Assembly: GCF_943914565.1 (NCBI RefSeq)
Contig: NZ_CALUCN010000020.1
Coordinates: 1 to 43,054, forward strand
DNA length: 43,054 nucleotides
DNA from: an uncultured Tessaracoccus sp.
Lineage (GTDB): Bacteria; Actinomycetota; Actinomycetes; Propionibacteriales; Propionibacteriaceae
Direction of reading: 5' to 3'
Made by a program: the position numbers and the translations under genes
Shown: in pieces, positions 15,204 through 25,994 of the stretch
Layout: every line of letters begins with the position of its first letter
Numbering within the stretch: the stretch's first letter is position 1
The notes under the pieces: generated by a model
Told to the model about the DNA's origin: nothing
Databases searched by the model: none
What the model saw: only the letters and a program-made list of their open reading frames with translations

Positions 15204-17621
15204 CTACTCCGCCAGCAGCAGTTCCGTGAGCGCCCCGACGAGAGCCGGCGTCGGGCGGCCGTAGTCGGTCACCTCGGGCGTGAACCCGTCCGGGACCGCG
15301 CCGAGCCCGTGCAGCGACGCGAGGGCGCCCACGCCGTCGCGGGTGATGACGCGGTGGATCTGGTCCTTCAGCGCGTAGCCGATCGCGGCTCCGCGCAGTA
15401 CGCGCTCGAGCGCACCCGCGACGTCGCCATGGCCCCGCGACGAGAGTCCGGCCCCGCGGAGCACCACCGGCCCCGTGCCCGCGCCGACGAGCCGCACGCG
15501 CGTCCGCCCGTCGCACCTCTCCGCCGACGCGAGCTCGGCCCCCTCCACGGTGAGCTCTTCCCCCGCCTCCGCCCCGAAGCCGACGAGGTCCAGCCCCCAC
15601 TCCGACCGCTCGGCCGGGGCGTCGTCTGCTGGCGTGATCGTGAACGTGCCGGCCTCGGCGTCGAGTGCGAACCCGGTCTCGGTCCAGTGCCCCGGCTCCG
15701 GCTCCTCCGCGAGCGTGAACTCGCCGCTCGCGCCGCCGGCCACCACCACGTCGAGGCGCGGGGTGGTGGTACGCACGTCGAGCGACTCCCCGTCGGCGAC
15801 GAGCGGCAGTACCCCGCCGGCGCGCAGCAGCACGGGGATCAACTGGATGTCGCGGTGCAGGGTGACGGCGCGCCCACCGCGGTAGGCAATGCCGGTCCAC
15901 ACGTCGACCCAGCGTCCCTCCGGCAGCCACGCGTCGATGGCACCGAGGCGGCTCACCGGGTCTGCGGGCGCGGTGATGGGCGCGACGAGCAACTCGGAAC
16001 CGAAGAGGTACTGGTCCAGGTAGTGGTAGGCCTCGTGCGCGAGGTCCGCGAAGTACGTCGGCTCCACGAGCGAGCGGCCGTCGAGGTGCGCGCGACGGTT
16101 CATCGCGTGGAGGTACGGCACGAGCCGGTGCCGCAGCCGCAGCTGCTCGGTCATCACGCCCCTGGCGGGCTCGGGGAACAGCCACGGTTCCTTGCTGGCG
16201 AAGCGGGAGTTCGACGAGTGCAGCCGCAGGATCGGCGAGAACACCCCGAACTGCACCCACCTCGTCGCGAGCTCGTCGTCCCAGTGTCCGCCCATGTGGC
16301 CACCGATGTCGTGGCTCCACCAGCCGTAGCCGATGTTCGCCGCCGCGGCGGTCATGCGCGGCTGGAACGCGAGCGACTCCCAGCTGATGATCGTGTCGCC
16401 GGAGAACCCGACGGGGTACCGGTGGCTGCCCGGGCCCGCGTAGCGCGAGAGCACGAGCCCGTCGCCGGTCTGCGCGCGGGTGTCCTCGTACTGCTCGTGG
16501 TTCAGCACCCACAGCGGGTCGACGCCGGGCACCTTCGAGTAGGGGCCGGACTGCCAGTCGAGCCACCAGAAGTCAGTGCCGAGTTCCTCGAGGCCGCGGT
16601 GCAGCTCGTCGAGGTAGACGCGCCTGAACTCCGGGTCCGTCACGTCGAACGCCACCGCCTCACCGTCGGCCTCGCGCCCGAGCGCCGCCACGACGCGGGG
16701 GTACTGGTCCTCGAAGGCGCGCACGCCGTCGGCGGGGTGGTCGTTGAGCGTCACGCGCAGGCCGCGGTCGTGCAGCGCGCGCTGGAACCGGGCGGGGTCG
16801 GGGAACAGGTCGCGGTCCCACGTGTAGCCGGTCCACCCGGAGCCGTGGGCGGGGTCGACGTCGGTGAGGTGCCAGTCCATGTCGATCACCGCGACCGACA
16901 GCGGCACGCCCTCGTCGTCGAACCGGTCGAGCAGCTCGAGGTAGGACTGCTCGGTGTAGGGGTGGTAGCGCGACCACCAGTTGCCGAGCGCCCACCTGGG
17001 CACGAGCGGCTGGGGTCCGGAGATCGCGAAGAGGTCCCGCACTGCCCCGACGTGGTCCCGCCCGGCTGCGAAGACGTACAGGTCGATCGCGCCCGGCTCC
17101 GCACCGCGGGCGGTGAGCCGGCCGTCGTCGAGGACCATCGAGTGCGAGTCGTCGATGACGGCGTAGCCGACGGTGCTGTTCACGCCCGGGTCGAGGTCGA
17201 CGGCGCCGTCCGCCTCGTCGAGGGTACGCGTCGTGCCGCCGAGGTTCCCGTCGAGCGCCTTGACCGCGCGCCCCTGCCTGCGGGCGGTGACGTGCGCGGC
17301 GAGCGAGAGGTCCTGCCCGTAGCGCCACACTGAGTGGTAGTTCGACACCCCGCCCAGCACCGTGAGCGAGAGCCCGTTGGCCGAGAACGGTCGACGGTCG
17401 TAGTCGAGCACGTATTGGCTGGTCTCGACCCGCACCCCCGTCGCGGTCTCGCTCACGCGCGCGGTCTCGTCGCGCAGCTCTCGGTGCAGCCCGAACACCG
17501 ACGGCCGGTCCTCGAACCGCCCCGACTGGGACCACTCCAGGCGCACCACCCTCGGCGTGATGGGCGTGATTCGGAAGTGCTCACCCTGAAGGAGCGGGGA
17601 CGACGAAGGTGCGGTACTCAC
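15204..17621 (-). CDS. Glycoside hydrolase family 31 (alpha-glucosidase/alpha-xylosidase type)
   Basis: The 805-residue enzyme has the GH31 order: an N-terminal beta-sandwich (residues about 1-190), then a (beta/alpha)8 barrel. The barrel contains MDWHLTDVDP, the nucleophile motif FWWLDWQSG (Asp355) and the acid/base region GFSGDTIISWESL (Asp409). Distal beta domains start near LHRDIQLIPVLLRAGGVLPL. It hydrolyses alpha-linked glycosides; specificity between alpha-glucosidase and alpha-xylosidase cannot be read. No signal peptide is seen, so it is probably cytoplasmic. I chose GTG 17621, preceded by GAGG, because the upstream in-frame extension is Cys/Ser/Arg-rich, not GH31-like and runs into the divergent fic promoter. 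It stands alone, without sugar transporter genes nearby. Confidence 0.9.
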   Translation of the reverse strand: MSTAPSSSPLLQGEHFRITPITPRVVRLEWSQSGRFEDRPSVFGLHRELRDETARVSETATGVRVETSQYVLDYDRRPFSANGLSLTVLGGVSNYHSVWRYGQDLSLAAHVTARRQGRAVKALDGNLGGTTRTLDEADGAVDLDPGVNSTVGYAVIDDSHSMVLDDGRLTARGAEPGAIDLYVFAAGRDHVGAVRDLFAISGPQPLVPRWALGNWWSRYHPYTEQSYLELLDRFDDEGVPLSVAVIDMDWHLTDVDPAHGSGWTGYTWDRDLFPDPARFQRALHDRGLRVTLNDHPADGVRAFEDQYPRVVAALGREADGEAVAFDVTDPEFRRVYLDELHRGLEELGTDFWWLDWQSGPYSKVPGVDPLWVLNHEQYEDTRAQTGDGLVLSRYAGPGSHRYPVGFSGDTIISWESLAFQPRMTAAAANIGYGWWSHDIGGHMGGHWDDELATRWVQFGVFSPILRLHSSNSRFASKEPWLFPEPARGVMTEQLRLRHRLVPYLHAMNRRAHLDGRSLVEPTYFADLAHEAYHYLDQYLFGSELLVAPITAPADPVSRLGAIDAWLPEGRWVDVWTGIAYRGGRAVTLHRDIQLIPVLLRAGGVLPLVADGESLDVRTTTPRLDVVVAGGASGEFTLAEEPEPGHWTETGFALDAEAGTFTITPADDAPAERSEWGLDLVGFGAEAGEELTVEGAELASAERCDGRTRVRLVGAGTGPVVLRGAGLSSRGHGDVAGALERVLRGAAIGYALKDQIHRVITRDGVGALASLHGLGAVPDGFTPEVTDYGRPTPALVGALTELLLAE

Positions 17622-17766
17622 CCTTCCATCCTCGCACCCGGCGAAGGAATCCGTCCGACGCACCGCCGCAGCCCCATCGGTGACGTGACGCTGTTGCACC
17701 AGCACCGTACCGGAGCTGCGAGCATTCCGCTGGCCATGACTCGAGCACCCCGTGAGGCTCGCGAGG

Positions 17767-17779
17767 TAGAATGACCGAG
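17767..17779 (+). promoter_or_regulatory. -10 box TAGAAT, leaderless fic promoter
   Basis: TAGAAT at 17767-17772 is a near-consensus -10 hexamer lying 6 bases before the GTG at 17779. Transcription would therefore start at or within a base or two of the start codon, giving a leaderless mRNA. The -35 region is poor. Confidence 0.5.
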
Positions 17780-18540
17780 TGGCTGATGAGTACGCGATTC
17801 GCGCCCGGGAGTTCCTCACCGCTTTGCGCGAGCAACGCGAATCAAGGCTGCCCGGAGGCCTGTATCACTTGACACAATTGGAGCTCGCCTACAACTCCAA
17901 TCGCATCGAGGGCAGCCAGCTCAGCGCGGATCAGACGCGGTACCTGTTCGAGACGCGCACGGTCATTGGGGACGCGTTGGTCGATGATGTGCTGGAGACG
18001 ACGAATCATTTCCGCGCCTTCGACGTCATGGTGGACCATGTGGGTGAACCCATCACCGCCGAGGTGCTGCAGGAGTACCACCGGATCCTGAAGACGGGCA
18101 CGTCGGACGCTGATCGCGAGTGGTTCGCCGTGGGTGGTTGGAAACGACTCCCCAACGAGGTCGGCGGACGAGCCACCACTCCCCCGGACCAGGTTGACGA
18201 AGCAATCGCCGACCTCCTTCGCCGCACACCTGCGAAGATGTCGTTCGAGGACATCTGCCGGTTCCACCATGACTTCGAACGGATTCATCCCTTTCAGGAC
18301 GGCAATGGACGAGTGGGACGCCTCGTGATGTTCGAGCAGTGCTTGGCACACGGAGTGCTGCCATTCGTGGTGCTTGACCACGAAAAGGCGTTCTACCACC
18401 GCGGTCTCCACGAGTTCGAGGAGCAGCCCGGATTGCTGTTCGACACCATGCGCCACTTCCAGGACCGGTACCACGACCGGTTCAAGGAATTCGTCCCCGG
18501 GACGGGCCATCCACAGGGTTCGGAGGACAGGCTCACGTGA
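17779..18540 (+). CDS. Fic-domain AMPylator, class II (N-terminal inhibitory helix)
   Basis: The 253-residue protein contains the full Fic core HPFQDGNGRVGR at residues 170-181, with the catalytic His170 and anion-binding loop intact. Family knowledge: Fic enzymes transfer AMP, or occasionally other groups, to Ser/Thr/Tyr hydroxyls of target proteins. The autoinhibitory motif (S/T)xxxE(G/N) is present as SNRIEG, Ser40 to Gly45, on the N-terminal side. This makes it a self-contained class II Fic protein, in which the Glu44 finger blocks ATP gamma-phosphate positioning. It thus needs no separate antitoxin, and none is seen in the neighbourhood. It is divergent from GH31 and starts at a GTG just after a TAGAAT box. 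The target is unknown; phage defence or regulation are both possible. Confidence 0.92.
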   Translation: MADEYAIRAREFLTALREQRESRLPGGLYHLTQLELAYNSNRIEGSQLSADQTRYLFETRTVIGDALVDDVLETTNHFRAFDVMVDHVGEPITAEVLQEYHRILKTGTSDADREWFAVGGWKRLPNEVGGRATTPPDQVDEAIADLLRRTPAKMSFEDICRFHHDFERIHPFQDGNGRVGRLVMFEQCLAHGVLPFVVLDHEKAFYHRGLHEFEEQPGLLFDTMRHFQDRYHDRFKEFVPGTGHPQGSEDRLT

Positions 18541-18714
18541 GCCAGGCGCCGACCTCGTGCTGCACATCCACCGAGAGGCCATCCACCACGGTGCCGAGCT
18601 GTGCCTCCTGCGCGATCTGTACGCACATCTCCCGGCCGGAACCCTCCCCAGCGCTTGACCCGCGTGGCTATCCTTGCCTGCACCGCAGGCCGTGAACCGA
18701 CGGGAAGGGCCCCA

Positions 18715-19527
18715 GTGATCCAGTTCGATTCGGTGTCCAAGCGCTACCCCGGCGGATCCGTCGCGGTCTCCGACTTCTCCCTCACCATCCCCTCGCACCG
18801 CACCGTGGTGCTCGTCGGCTCGTCCGGCTCGGGCAAGACCACGCTGCTGCGCATGATCAACCGCATGGTGGAGCCCTCGTCGGGCACCGTCTCGATCGAC
18901 GGCGACGACGTGGCAGACACCGACGCCGTCCAGCTGCGCCGCTCGATCGGCTACGTGCTCCAGGAGGGCGGCCTGCTGCCGCACCGCACCGTCGTCGACA
19001 ACATCGCGACGGTGCCGATCCTCCGCGGCACCAGTCGACGGCAGGCGCGCGACGACGCCCTCGGCCTCATGCGGCGCGTCGGCCTCGACCCCGCGCTCGC
19101 CGGCCGCTACCCCACCCAGCTCTCCGGCGGGCAGCAGCAGCGCGTCGGCGTCGCCCGCGCGCTCGCGTCCGACCCGAACATCCTCCTCATGGACGAGCCG
19201 TTCGGCGCCGTCGACCCGATCGTGCGCCGCGAGCTCCAGGACGAACTCCTACGCCTCCAAGCCGAGCTCGGCAAGACGATCGTGTTCGTCACCCACGACG
19301 TCGAGGAGGCCTTCCGCCTCGGCGACGAGGTGGTCGTCCTGCGCGAACGCGGTCAGATCGCGCAGCACGGCACCCCCGCGGAGATCCTCGCCGCCCCCGC
19401 CGACGCGTTCGTGGCCGACTTCATCGGCGCCGACCGCGCCGAACGACGCCTCACCACCAGCAGCGAAGGGGGCCGGACGATCGCCGTCGACGCCGACGGC
19501 CGCCCGGTCGGGGTACTCGCCTCGTGA
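18715..19527 (+). CDS. Osmoprotectant (glycine betaine/choline-type) ABC transporter ATPase, OpuCA/OpuBA-like
   Basis: The 270-residue ATPase has Walker A GSSGSGKTT (Lys41), signature LSGGQQQRVGVARALA and Walker B LLMDEPFGAVDP, and is most like OpuCA/ProV proteins. It energises uptake of quaternary-amine osmoprotectants together with two permeases and a lipoprotein encoded downstream. OpuCA and ProV proteins often carry a C-terminal CBS pair; here only about 40 residues follow the ATPase core, so that regulatory module is missing. GTG 18715 is preceded by GGGAAGG and places the usual IQFDSVSKRYPGG at the N-terminus. Its stop overlaps the next gene by 4 bp (19524-19527). Confidence 0.9.
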   Translation: MIQFDSVSKRYPGGSVAVSDFSLTIPSHRTVVLVGSSGSGKTTLLRMINRMVEPSSGTVSIDGDDVADTDAVQLRRSIGYVLQEGGLLPHRTVVDNIATVPILRGTSRRQARDDALGLMRRVGLDPALAGRYPTQLSGGQQQRVGVARALASDPNILLMDEPFGAVDPIVRRELQDELLRLQAELGKTIVFVTHDVEEAFRLGDEVVVLRERGQIAQHGTPAEILAAPADAFVADFIGADRAERRLTTSSEGGRTIAVDADGRPVGVLAS

Positions 19528-20180
19528 GCTGGCTGCTCGCCAACTGGCCCCGGGTGCTCGAGCTCACCGCCCAGCACCTGCTGCTCTGCCTGCCCGCCGT
19601 CGTGGCGAGCGTGCTCGTCGCGGTGCCGATCGGTCGGCTCGCGTACCGGCGCCCACGCGTCGGCGAACCGCTGCTCGAGGCCGCCACGCTCCTCTACGCG
19701 ATTCCCGCGCTGCCACTGCTCATCCTCATCCCGGCCCTCGTCGGCACCCCGCTGCGCTCACCGGCGACGATGGTCATCGCCCTCACCGTCTACGGCGTTG
19801 CGTTGCTCGTGCGCACCGCAGCCGACGCGTTCGCCTCCGTCGACCCCCGCGTCCGCGACGCCGCCGTCGCGATCGGCAACTCCCCGCGCAGCGTCTTCTG
19901 GCGCGTCGACCTCCCGCTCGCCACCCCCGTCCTGCTCTCCGGCATCCGCGTCGTCACCGTCTCGACGATCGGGCTCGTCACCATCGGCGCACTCGTCGGC
20001 ATCCCGAGCCTCGGCAGCCTCCTCACCGACGGGTTCCAGCGCGGCATCACCGCCGAGGTCGCCACCGGCGTCGTCGCGACGATGCTCCTCGCGCTCGTGC
20101 TCGACCTGCTCCTGCTCGGCACCGAACGCCTCCTCACGCCATGGGCCCACGCCCGTCGACGAGGGGAGGGCCGCGCATGA
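19524..20180 (+). CDS. Osmoprotectant ABC transporter permease (OpuCB/OpuBB-like)
   Basis: The 218-residue integral membrane protein has about six hydrophobic segments. It has the binding-protein-dependent permease pattern, with the cytoplasmic coupling (EAA-like) loop around RDAAVAIGNSPRSVFWRVDLP. It forms half of the channel for the osmoprotectant importer. Its GTG overlaps the ATPase stop, and its own stop overlaps the second permease ATG by 4 bp (20177-20180), so the operon is translationally coupled throughout. Confidence 0.9.
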   Translation: MSWLLANWPRVLELTAQHLLLCLPAVVASVLVAVPIGRLAYRRPRVGEPLLEAATLLYAIPALPLLILIPALVGTPLRSPATMVIALTVYGVALLVRTAADAFASVDPRVRDAAVAIGNSPRSVFWRVDLPLATPVLLSGIRVVTVSTIGLVTIGALVGIPSLGSLLTDGFQRGITAEVATGVVATMLLALVLDLLLLGTERLLTPWAHARRRGEGRA

Positions 20181-20869
20181 ACCTCTTCGCCGAGGCGCTC
20201 GCCTGGCTCGCAGATCCGACCCGCTGGACGGGTCCCGCGGGCATCCCCACCCGCCTGCTCGAACACGTCACCGTCTCCGCGGTGGCCGTCCTCGTCGCAG
20301 CCGTGCTCGCGCTGCCCGCGGGCATCCTCGTCGGCCACACCCGCAAGGGATCCGGCCTCGTCGGCGCGATGACCGGCGCCGCCCGCGCCATCCCGACGTT
20401 GGGGCTGCTCACGCTCTTCGGACTCGCCCTGGGCATCGGCCTCGAGGCACCCGTCCTGGCCCTCGTCGTGCTTGCCGTACCCTCCCTGCTCGCCGGCGCC
20501 TACGCCGGCGTCCAGGCGATCGACCCCGTCACGTCCGGCGCCGCCAAGGCCATCGGCATGAGCCCCGCGCAGGTGATTCTCCGCGTCGAACTGCCGCTGG
20601 CCTCCCCCACCATCCTGGGCGGCCTGCGCGTCGCCACCCTCCAGGTCGTCGCCACCGCCACGCTCGCCGCCTACACCGCCGACGTGGGCCTCGGCCGCTA
20701 CCTCTTCGCCGGCCTGAAGTCCCGCGACTACCCCCAGATGCTCGCCGGCGCCATCCTCGTCGCCGCCCTCGCGCTCCTCATCGAGCTCATCCTCGGCGCC
20801 TGCCAGCGCCTCGCCACCCGCCGCCTCGCAGCCCCCGCCGGAGACTCGCGGCGCTCACGGACCCCCTGA
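20177..20869 (+). CDS. Osmoprotectant ABC transporter second permease (OpuCD/OpuBD-like)
   Basis: The 230-residue membrane protein is homologous in architecture to the preceding permease. Its coupling loop is SGAAKAIGMSPAQVILRVELP and hydrophobic segments include VTVSAVAVLVAAVLALPAGIL and a C-terminal LVAALALLIELILG. OpuC-type systems use two different permeases, as here. The ATG at 20177 is chosen for the 4-bp overlap with the upstream gene over an ATG at 20141. A short spacer leads to the binding-protein gene. Confidence 0.9.
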   Translation: MNLFAEALAWLADPTRWTGPAGIPTRLLEHVTVSAVAVLVAAVLALPAGILVGHTRKGSGLVGAMTGAARAIPTLGLLTLFGLALGIGLEAPVLALVVLAVPSLLAGAYAGVQAIDPVTSGAAKAIGMSPAQVILRVELPLASPTILGGLRVATLQVVATATLAAYTADVGLGRYLFAGLKSRDYPQMLAGAILVAALALLIELILGACQRLATRRLAAPAGDSRRSRTP

Positions 20870-20896
20870 CCAGCCCACCCCGTCGAAAGGCACCCC

Positions 20897-21808
20897 ATGT
20901 CGCGCACCACGCACCTCGCCGCACTCGCGGCCACCACCGCCCTCGCTCTGGCCGCCTGCGGCAGCGGCGACCCCCTCGAGGAAGGCACCGGCAGCACTTC
21001 CGCGAAGCCGGGCTCGATCGTCGTCGGCTCGCAGGACTACTACTCCAACGAGATCATCGCCGAGCTCTACGCCCAGGCGCTCGAGGGCGCCGGCAAGCAG
21101 GTCGACCGGCAGCTGCGCATCGGCCAGCGCGAGGTGTACCTCCCCGAGATCGAGGCCGGCACGATCGACCTGTTCCCCGAGTACACCGGCCCCCTGCTGC
21201 AGTACTGGAAGCCCGACACCAAGGCCCGCCTCGCCGACGACGTCGCGGCCGAGCTCACCAAGGCCACCCCCGCAGGGCTCCGCGTCCTCACGCAGTCCCC
21301 GGCCACCGACCAGGACTCCTACGTGGTCACCCGCGCCTTCGCCGACAAGTGGGGCCTGCGCACCATCGCCGACCTCGCGAAGGTCGACGGCCCCCTCACC
21401 CTCGGCGCGAACTCCGAGGCCGAGCAGCGCCCCAACGGCCCCAAGGGCCTGAAACGCGCCTACGGCGTCGACGCGACGTTCAGCCCGATCGAGGACGGCG
21501 GCGGCCCGCTCACCGTGAAGGCGCTCAAGGACGGCGACATCCAGCTCGCGATCATCTACACCGCGGACCCGTCGATCAAGGCCAACGACCTCGTCTCGCT
21601 CGAGGACACCAAGGGCCTCTTCCTCGCCTCGCACGTCGTGCCGCTCGCGAGCGACAACATCGACGACGATGCCGAGAAGGTCGTCGACGAGGTGAGCGCC
21701 GCGCTCACGCCCGAGGACCTCGTCGCGCTCAACGCCCGCAGCGTCGACGAGGAACTCCCCGCCGCGCAGATCGCGAAGGAGTGGCTCGCCGAGCACGACC
21801 TCGGCTGA
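20897..21808 (+). CDS. Osmoprotectant-binding lipoprotein (OpuCC/OpuBC/ProX-like)
   Basis: The 303-residue protein has a lipoprotein signal with lipobox LAAC (Cys21). A substrate-binding domain of the QAT/ProX family follows: IVVGSQDYYSNEIIAELYAQALEG near the N-terminus, EAGTIDLFPEYTGPLL in the middle, ALNARSVDE and AKEWLAEHDL at the end. It captures the osmoprotectant outside the membrane and delivers it to the two permeases. The ligand (glycine betaine, choline, carnitine or another) cannot be fixed. The gene ends 15 bases from the convergent hutU stop. Confidence 0.92.
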   Translation: MSRTTHLAALAATTALALAACGSGDPLEEGTGSTSAKPGSIVVGSQDYYSNEIIAELYAQALEGAGKQVDRQLRIGQREVYLPEIEAGTIDLFPEYTGPLLQYWKPDTKARLADDVAAELTKATPAGLRVLTQSPATDQDSYVVTRAFADKWGLRTIADLAKVDGPLTLGANSEAEQRPNGPKGLKRAYGVDATFSPIEDGGGPLTVKALKDGDIQLAIIYTADPSIKANDLVSLEDTKGLFLASHVVPLASDNIDDDAEKVVDEVSAALTPEDLVALNARSVDEELPAAQIAKEWLAEHDLG

Positions 21809-21823
21809 GCCACCCCGCCCGCA

Positions 21824-23833
<2,010 letters not shown>

Positions 23834-23862
23834 GGGTTGCTCCTTCGCAGGCGGTTCGGTGG

Positions 23863-24810
23863 TCAGGCTCGCCAGTGCGAGCCGAGGGTGTGGATGAGGC
23901 GGGCGGCGGCGCGCGCGGTGCGGCCGTCGACGTCGAGACGTGGGCAGAGCTCGACGACGTCGGCCAGCACCAGCTTGCCGGAGGCGGCCAGGTGGGCCGC
24001 GACCGCGTCGACGACCTCCATCGGCACGCCGTAGCCGGCGGGGGCGCTGACGCCGGGCGCGACCGCGGCGGGCAGCAGGTCGAGGTCGATCGAGAGGTGG
24101 ACCGCGTCGAGCTCCGCGACGTAGGCGTCGACGGTCTCGAGCAGGCGGTCGAGGTGTCTCGGCTGGCAGTCGACGTCGAGGACCACCTCGGTGCCGAGGC
24201 GCGCGGCCTCGTCGAAGAGCACCTTCGTGTTCGACGCGCGCGAGATGCCGGCGACGAGGTACCGGAACGCCCGGCCCGCGGCCTCGTCGGCCTGGGCCAT
24301 CTGCAGGAACGGCGTCCCGGAACTCGGCCGCTCGGCGCGACGGAGGTCGAAGTGGGCGTCGAGGTTCACCACGCCGACGCGCCGGCCCTCGAGCGCCTCG
24401 ACGCGGGTGCGGCCGAGGTAGCTGCCCCACGCGGTCTCGTGCCCGCCGCCGAGCACAACCGCGCGGCCGTGGTCGGTGAGGGCCCTCGCCACCAGGTCCC
24501 CGAGCGCGTCCTGGCCGGCCTCGAGCTCGTCGCCGGTGACGGTGACGTCACCCAGGTCGACGATGGTCCGGACAGCGCCGTCGTCGCCCGGGTGGAGCGC
24601 CAGGGGGCCGAGCGCGGCGCGCAGGGCCCGGGGCCCGTCGGCGGCGCCGGGGCGGCCGTGGTTGCGGCGCACGCCGGCGTCGGAGGCGAAGCCCACGAGG
24701 GCGATCGCCTCGCCGGGGCGGACGTCGTCGCCGGTGGTGACGTGCTGGTGGACGCGCAGGTGCTCGGGGCCGTCGCCGTCGACGCGGCCGCTCCAGGTTG
24801 GGGCGCTCAT
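23863..24810 (-). CDS. hutG: Formimidoylglutamase (arginase-family, Mn-dependent)
   Basis: The 315-residue hydrolase has the arginase/agmatinase metal ligands: GGGHETAWG with His124, DAHFD at 151-155, and SIDLD with Asp242 and Asp244. In the hut context it is most likely the formimidoylglutamase that yields glutamate and formamide. This would be the direct branch of the pathway, with no need for a separate deiminase; none is seen. The ATG overlaps the hutI stop by 4 bp (24807-24810). A guanidino-substrate enzyme is an alternative from sequence alone, but the operon argues against it. Confidence 0.92.
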   Translation of the reverse strand: MSAPTWSGRVDGDGPEHLRVHQHVTTGDDVRPGEAIALVGFASDAGVRRNHGRPGAADGPRALRAALGPLALHPGDDGAVRTIVDLGDVTVTGDELEAGQDALGDLVARALTDHGRAVVLGGGHETAWGSYLGRTRVEALEGRRVGVVNLDAHFDLRRAERPSSGTPFLQMAQADEAAGRAFRYLVAGISRASNTKVLFDEAARLGTEVVLDVDCQPRHLDRLLETVDAYVAELDAVHLSIDLDLLPAAVAPGVSAPAGYGVPMEVVDAVAAHLAASGKLVLADVVELCPRLDVDGRTARAAARLIHTLGSHWRA

Positions 24811-25994
24811 GCCAGGGCCCCCTCACGCAGTTCGCCGCCGAGCATGAGCGTGGTGGCGATCGGCACGCCGCCGCGGTAGCTCAGGTGGAGGTGGTTCGGC
24901 GCGTCGAGGACGGTGAGGTCGGCGCGCGCCCCGACGGCGATCCGGCCCACGTCGTCGCGGCGCAGCGCGTGGGCGCCGCCCCTCGTCGCGGCCCACACGG
25001 CCTCGCTCGGGGTCATCCCCATGTCGCGCACGGCCACGGCGATCGCGAACGGGATCGAGGAGGAGTAGCAGGTGCCGGGGTTGCAGTCGCTCGCGATCGC
25101 GACGGTCACGCCCGCGTCGATGAGGCGTCTGGCGTCCGGGTAGGGCTGTCGGGTGTGGAATTCCACCCCGGGCAGCAGCGTCGCGACGGCGTCCGAGCCG
25201 GCGAGCGCCTCGACGTCGGCGTCGGAGAGGAACGTGCAGTGGTCGACGCTCGCGGCGTCGAACTCGACGGCCAGCTGCGCGCCGGGGCCGGGGCCCAACT
25301 GGTTGCCGTGCACCCGCAACCCGAGCCCGCGGTCGGCGCCGGCGGCGAGCACTCGTCGGGTCTCGTCGCCGGTGAAGGAGTGCGCGGAGTTCGGCTCGCA
25401 GAACACGTCCACCCAGCGCGCGTACGGCGCGCACGCGTCGAGCATCGCGCCGGCGACGAGGTCGACGTAACCCGAGCGGTCGTCGCGGTGCTCGGCTGGC
25501 ACGACGTGCGCGCCGAGGAAGGTCGTCTCGGGCGTGTGCCGGCGCGCGATTGCGAGGGCGCGGACCTCCTGGGCGACGTCGAGCCCGTAGCCGCCCTTCA
25601 CCTCGACGGTGGTGGTGCCCTGCCGGTGCATCTCGTCGAGCCGGTGCACGAGCAGCCGTTCGAGCTCCTCGTCACTGGCGGCGCGGGTGGCGTCGACGGT
25701 GGTCTGGATCCCGCCGCCGTCGTAGCGGCGGCCGGCCATGCGGGCGGCGAACTCCTCGGAGCGGTCGCCCGCGAACACGAGGTGCGAGTGGCTGTCGACG
25801 AAGCCCGGCAGCACCGCGCGCCCGCCGACGTCGACGCGCCGGTCGGCCGCGGGCGCGTCCGCCTCGGGGCCGAGCCAGGCGATCTGCTCGCCCTCGACGA
25901 CGACGGCCCAGCCCTCGCGGGTCTCGACACCGCCGGCGTGGTCGGCGTCGCAGGTGGTCAGCTCGGCGATGCCGGTGAGGAGCGTGCTGGTCAC
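24807..25994 (-). CDS. hutI: Imidazolonepropionase
   Basis: The 395-residue amidohydrolase has the metal motif VDSHSHLVFAGDR (His69, His71). GAHVVPAEH (about residue 161), the metal-binding His229 in HGNQLG and Asp303 in SDCNPGT follow. It hydrolyses imidazolone-5-propionate to N-formimino-L-glutamate in the cytoplasm. The start is GTG 25994, set by a 4-bp overlap with the hutH stop (25991-25994). An open frame continuing upstream is a shadow inside hutH. All catalytic residues look present. Confidence 0.95.
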   Translation of the reverse strand: MTSTLLTGIAELTTCDADHAGGVETREGWAVVVEGEQIAWLGPEADAPAADRRVDVGGRAVLPGFVDSHSHLVFAGDRSEEFAARMAGRRYDGGGIQTTVDATRAASDEELERLLVHRLDEMHRQGTTTVEVKGGYGLDVAQEVRALAIARRHTPETTFLGAHVVPAEHRDDRSGYVDLVAGAMLDACAPYARWVDVFCEPNSAHSFTGDETRRVLAAGADRGLGLRVHGNQLGPGPGAQLAVEFDAASVDHCTFLSDADVEALAGSDAVATLLPGVEFHTRQPYPDARRLIDAGVTVAIASDCNPGTCYSSSIPFAIAVAVRDMGMTPSEAVWAATRGGAHALRRDDVGRIAVGARADLTVLDAPNHLHLSYRGGVPIATTLMLGGELREGALA

